Assembly (NCBI RefSeq): GCF_014645015.1
Contig: NZ_BMLC01000001.1
Location: 1,192,585-1,256,584 of the forward strand
Origin: Salinibacterium xinjiangense
Lineage (GTDB): Bacteria; Actinomycetota; Actinomycetes; Actinomycetales; Microbacteriaceae
Reading direction: 5' to 3'
DNA length: 64,000 nucleotides
The position numbers and the translations under genes were made by a program. Below the pieces are notes generated by a model that saw only the letters and a list, made by a program, of their open reading frames with translations, did no database searches and was not told the DNA's origin. Numbering within the stretch: position 1 is the stretch's first letter; every line of letters begins with the position of its first letter. Positions 61,421-64,000 of the stretch are shown piece by piece.

Positions 61421-62331
61421 GCTGCTGCCTCATTCGAGTTGTTGCGGATGGTGTTGATGATCGCAGAGAAATCCTGGCTGGCCCCGCCCTCATCGGCGAA
61501 GGTGCGGTAGATGCTCGCGGCGAGGGTTCCGAGCTCGGCCGCGACACCGTTGGACTGCAGCGCGTTGAGCGCAAGACCGAGGTCTTTCGCCATGAGCGCG
61601 CCGCTGAACCCGGGCTGGTAGTTACGATTGGCGGGGCTCGCGGGCACCGGCCCCGGCACCGGGCAGTTGGTGGTCAGTGCCCAGCACTGCCCGGAAGCGG
61701 CGGATGCCACGTCGAACAGCGCCTGGTTGCTGAGCCCCAGCTTCTCCCCCAGCACGAACGCCTCGCTGACCGCGATCATCGACACGCCGAGGATCATGTT
61801 GTTGCAGACCTTCGCGGCCTGTCCTGCGCCGGAACCCCCGCAGTGCACGACCCGGCCGGCCATGACCTGCAGGATCGGTGCCGCGAGTGCGAACGACTCG
61901 TCGTCGGCCCCGACCATGAACGTCAGCGTTGCCGCGGTCGCGCCGACGACGCCACCGGAGACAGGGGCATCGATCGCACGGTGGCCCGCGGCCACGGCGA
62001 GCGCGGCGGCGGCACGCGCGTCATCCACGTCGATGGTGGAGGAGTCGATGAACAGGGTGCCCGGTGCGGCCGCCGCCAGCAGACCGTCGCGGTAGGCGCC
62101 GAGCACGTGCGCGCCTCCCGGCAGCATGGTGATCACGACGTCTGCGCCGGCGACCGCACCCGCCGCGTCAGTGGCGATCGTGACCCCGGCGGCTTCCGCC
62201 TGCGCGAGCGCTTCGGCGACCAGGTCGAATCCGATGACGGCATGGCCGGCCTTCACGAGGTTGGCCGCCATCGGCCCTCCCATATTGCCCAGGCCGATAA
62301 ATGCGATGGTGCTGGGATTGACGGTACTCAT
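61417..62331 (-). CDS. mmsB: 3-hydroxyisobutyrate dehydrogenase
   Basis: 304 residues from ATG 62331; a longer frame to 62439 overlaps the hydrolase gene. NAD motif '[20 protein letters not shown]', substrate site '[20 protein letters not shown]', catalytic Lys in '[20 protein letters not shown]' and '[17 protein letters not shown]'. It oxidises 3-hydroxyisobutyrate to methylmalonate semialdehyde in valine degradation. ATGA overlaps on both sides. Confidence 0.92.
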   Translation of the reverse strand: MSTVNPSTIAFIGLGNMGGPMAANLVKAGHAVIGFDLVAEALAQAEAAGVTIATDAAGAVAGADVVITMLPGGAHVLGAYRDGLLAAAAPGTLFIDSSTIDVDDARAAAALAVAAGHRAIDAPVSGGVVGATAATLTFMVGADDESFALAAPILQVMAGRVVHCGGSGAGQAAKVCNNMILGVSMIAVSEAFVLGEKLGLSNQALFDVASAASGQCWALTTNCPVPGPVPASPANRNYQPGFSGALMAKDLGLALNALQSNGVAAELGTLAASIYRTFADEGGASQDFSAIINTIRNNSNEAAA

Positions 62332-63383
62332 GCCCTGCTCCTGTCCATTGCGGTGAGGCCGAGTTCCCGCTCGTCGAGTGGGGCAAAGTAGCTCTCTACC
62401 TCGGCGCGAGTGACGTCCCCGATGCTCGACGGCGACCACGCGGGGGTGCGATCTTTATCGATCACCTGTGCGCGGATGCCCTCGACGATTTCGGTGCCCT
62501 CGAGAAACCTGAGCCCGACCCGGTACTCCTGGTTGAGCACTTCTTCGAGTGTCGACTCCGCCGTCACCCGCCGGATCGCCTCGAGCGCCACGCTCACGCT
62601 TGTCGGCGACTTCGCCAGGATCGTGGATGCCGCCACCCGGGCATCCTCGACCGGCGAGGCGGCGAGGCGCGCGACGATCTCGCCGACATCGTCTCCCGCA
62701 TATGCGGCGTCGATCCAGCTACGGGCGCTGTCGAGCGGCGACGGTGGAGCGGGGGTGGAGTGCCGCGCGATCACCACGCCCGCGGCGTCCGTCTGCAGCT
62801 CGACAAGCAGTTGCGGCAGCTCGACCGAGGCCACGAAGGTGTCGGCGAACCCGAGCGCGATGGCGTCTGCTCCTGTGGCCATCCCGCCGGTGAGGGCGAG
62901 GTGGGTGCCGAGTTCGCCCGGTGCGCGCGCCAGCAGCAGGGTGCCGCCGACGTCTGGTGCGAATCCGATGCCGACCTCGGGCATGCCGACCTTCGTGCGC
63001 TCGGTGACGATGCGGTGCGAACCGTGCGCCGAGATGCCGATGCCGCCCCCGAGCACGATGCCGTCCATGATCGCGATGAACGGTTTCGGGTAGCTGGCGA
63101 TGTAAGAGTTCAGGCGGTACTCCTCGCGCCAGAACCGCTCTGCATCGCCGCTGCCGTCCCTGGCCGACTGGTAGACACCGACGATGTCGCCGCCCGCGCA
63201 CAGGCCGCGGTCGCCAGCCCCCGAGATCACGATGGCCTGTACGGCGTCATCCTGTTCCCACGCCCGCAGTGCGTCGGTGATCGTCACGACCATGCCGTGG
63301 GTGAGCGCGTTGAGTGCTTTCGGACGATTCAGGATGATGCTGCCGAGCATCCCCGCCTGGCTCACGATCACGTCGCCGTCCAT
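62328..63383 (-). CDS. 3-hydroxyisobutyryl-CoA hydrolase (crotonase superfamily)
   Basis: 351 residues, longer than plain enoyl-CoA hydratases and typical for HIBCH-like hydrolases. 'RGLCAGGDIVGVYQSARDGS', 'FWREEYRLNSYIASYPKPFI', 'MDGIVLGGGIGISAHGSHRI', 'TKVGMPEVGIGFAPDVGGT'. The 'GFAPDVGGT' and 'FWREEYRLN' segments separate this subgroup from hydratases. Releases CoA before the mmsB step. Coupled to the acyl-CoA dehydrogenase gene (TGATG overlap). Confidence 0.9.
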   Translation of the reverse strand: MDGDVIVSQAGMLGSIILNRPKALNALTHGMVVTITDALRAWEQDDAVQAIVISGAGDRGLCAGGDIVGVYQSARDGSGDAERFWREEYRLNSYIASYPKPFIAIMDGIVLGGGIGISAHGSHRIVTERTKVGMPEVGIGFAPDVGGTLLLARAPGELGTHLALTGGMATGADAIALGFADTFVASVELPQLLVELQTDAAGVVIARHSTPAPPSPLDSARSWIDAAYAGDDVGEIVARLAASPVEDARVAASTILAKSPTSVSVALEAIRRVTAESTLEEVLNQEYRVGLRFLEGTEIVEGIRAQVIDKDRTPAWSPSSIGDVTRAEVESYFAPLDERELGLTAMDRSRA

Positions 63384-64000
63384 CAGCGGTCGGCCAGGCT
63401 GCGGCCGACGATCATCCGCATGATCTCGTTCGTGCCCTCAAGAATCTGGTGCACCCGCAGGTCTCGCACAATTCGCTCCAGCCCGTATTCGGAGAGGTAG
63501 CCATAGCCGCCATGCAGCTGGATCGCCGCATTCGCGACCGCGAATCCGGCATCGGTGGCGACCCGTTTGGCCATGGCACACAGCTTAACCTTGTCGGCAT
63601 CGTCATTGTCGACGGCGAGGGCCGCCCTCGCCAGCAGCGTGCGCGCCGTCTCGAGCTCGGTATCCATGTCGGCGAGCTGGAAGAGCAGCGCCTGGTTCTG
63701 TATGAGGGGCGAGCCGAAGGCCTCGCGCTGCTTCAGGTAGGCGACGGACTTGTCGAGCGCGGCCTGGCCGCCACCGACTGAGCACGCACCGATGTTGAGT
63801 CGCCCGCTGTCGAGGCCGCTCATCGCAATGCCGAACCCCTCTCCCTCGCCCGCGAGCATCGCCGAGGCCGGCATCCTGATGTCGTCGAGGATAACCTGCC
63901 GGGTGGGCTGCGCGCGCCAGCCCATCTTCTTCTCCAGCGGGCCGAAGCTGAGCCCGGGCGTTCCATCGGCGACGAGGAACGCACTGATGCCGTGGCTGCC
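63383..64000 (-). CDS. Acyl-CoA dehydrogenase, probable isobutyryl-CoA type (partial, 5' end beyond window)
   Basis: The C-terminal 205 residues are visible, from 'GSHGISAFLVADGTPGLSFG' at the window edge. 'GFGIAMSGLDSGRLNIGACS', 'SVAYLKQREAFGSPLIQNQA', 'AIQLHGGYGYLSEYGLERIV' and 'RVHQILEGTNEIMRMIV' are class features, with the catalytic Glu in 'ILEGTNE'. With the hydratase, hydrolase and dehydrogenase downstream it forms a valine-degradation operon and would oxidise isobutyryl-CoA to methacrylyl-CoA. Confidence 0.9.
   Translation of the reverse strand, partial: GSHGISAFLVADGTPGLSFGPLEKKMGWRAQPTRQVILDDIRMPASAMLAGEGEGFGIAMSGLDSGRLNIGACSVGGGQAALDKSVAYLKQREAFGSPLIQNQALLFQLADMDTELETARTLLARAALAVDNDDADKVKLCAMAKRVATDAGFAVANAAIQLHGGYGYLSEYGLERIVRDLRVHQILEGTNEIMRMIVGRSLADR

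Noticed and set aside
1-64000. Integrase, relaxase, phage structural or defence genes
   Set aside because: Looked for on both strands because of the att-like repeats; none was recognised in the window.

Overview
The window is high-GC DNA that most likely comes from an actinobacterium, probably of the family Microbacteriaceae. The basis for this is inference: FadR/FCD-type sugar regulators, MalEFG-like sugar ABC transporters, a sortase-type LAHTG wall anchor, IS481-family elements and the overall codon style. No species can be named from the sequence alone.

Layout. The left edge holds the end of a PucR-type regulator and a CaiB/BaiF CoA-transferase. The right edge (58.6-64 kb) holds ordinary catabolic genes: kynureninase, a MarR regulator and a valine-type branched-chain degradation operon running off the window. 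Between them lie about 56 kb of accessory DNA next to an intact tRNA-Arg(ACG) gene (58360-58435, minus strand). The 47-bp 3' end of that tRNA recurs exactly at 54087 and in diverged form at 48422, 14395 and 2393. It sits inside a longer directly repeated block (called R here) at about 2.0-2.8, 14.4, 30.95-31.1, 48.2-48.7, 53.9-54.3 and 58.0-58.4 kb. The copies cut the region into five cargo blocks: (1) a sugar-acid operon, 4-14 kb; (2) an L-fucose catabolic block A, 15.9-30.7 kb; (3) a second fucose block B, 31.3-48.1 kb; (4) a secreted GH26 hydrolase plus partner-switching regulators, 48.9-53.7 kb; (5) one large wall-anchored double beta-propeller protein, 54.8-57.8 kb. No integrase gene is visible.

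Block 1 encodes an RbsABC-like sugar transporter, a lactonase, zinc and short-chain dehydrogenases, an enolase-superfamily dehydratase, a KDG-type kinase and a KDPG-type aldolase, with a divergent FadR-type regulator. Blocks 2 and 3 both encode the non-phosphorylating L-fucose route (dehydrogenase, lactonase, fuconate dehydratase, SDR dehydrogenase, FAH-type hydrolase, mutarotase), an extracytoplasmic-binding-protein transporter, a FadR regulator and glycosidases (GH106-like, GH29-like, DUF5703). The two copies decay in a complementary way: all three transporter genes of block A are broken and those of block B are intact, while the SDR and mutarotase of block B are broken and those of block A are intact. 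A repeated 11-bp dyad, ACATC(C/G)GATGT, lies upstream of most of these transcription units and is a strong candidate operator.

Block 4 has two sets of STAS/anti-sigma-kinase/PP2C-type genes next to one live and one dead GH26 gene. IS481-family remnants lie beside several R repeats, and one nearly complete IS481 copy has a frameshifted transposase.
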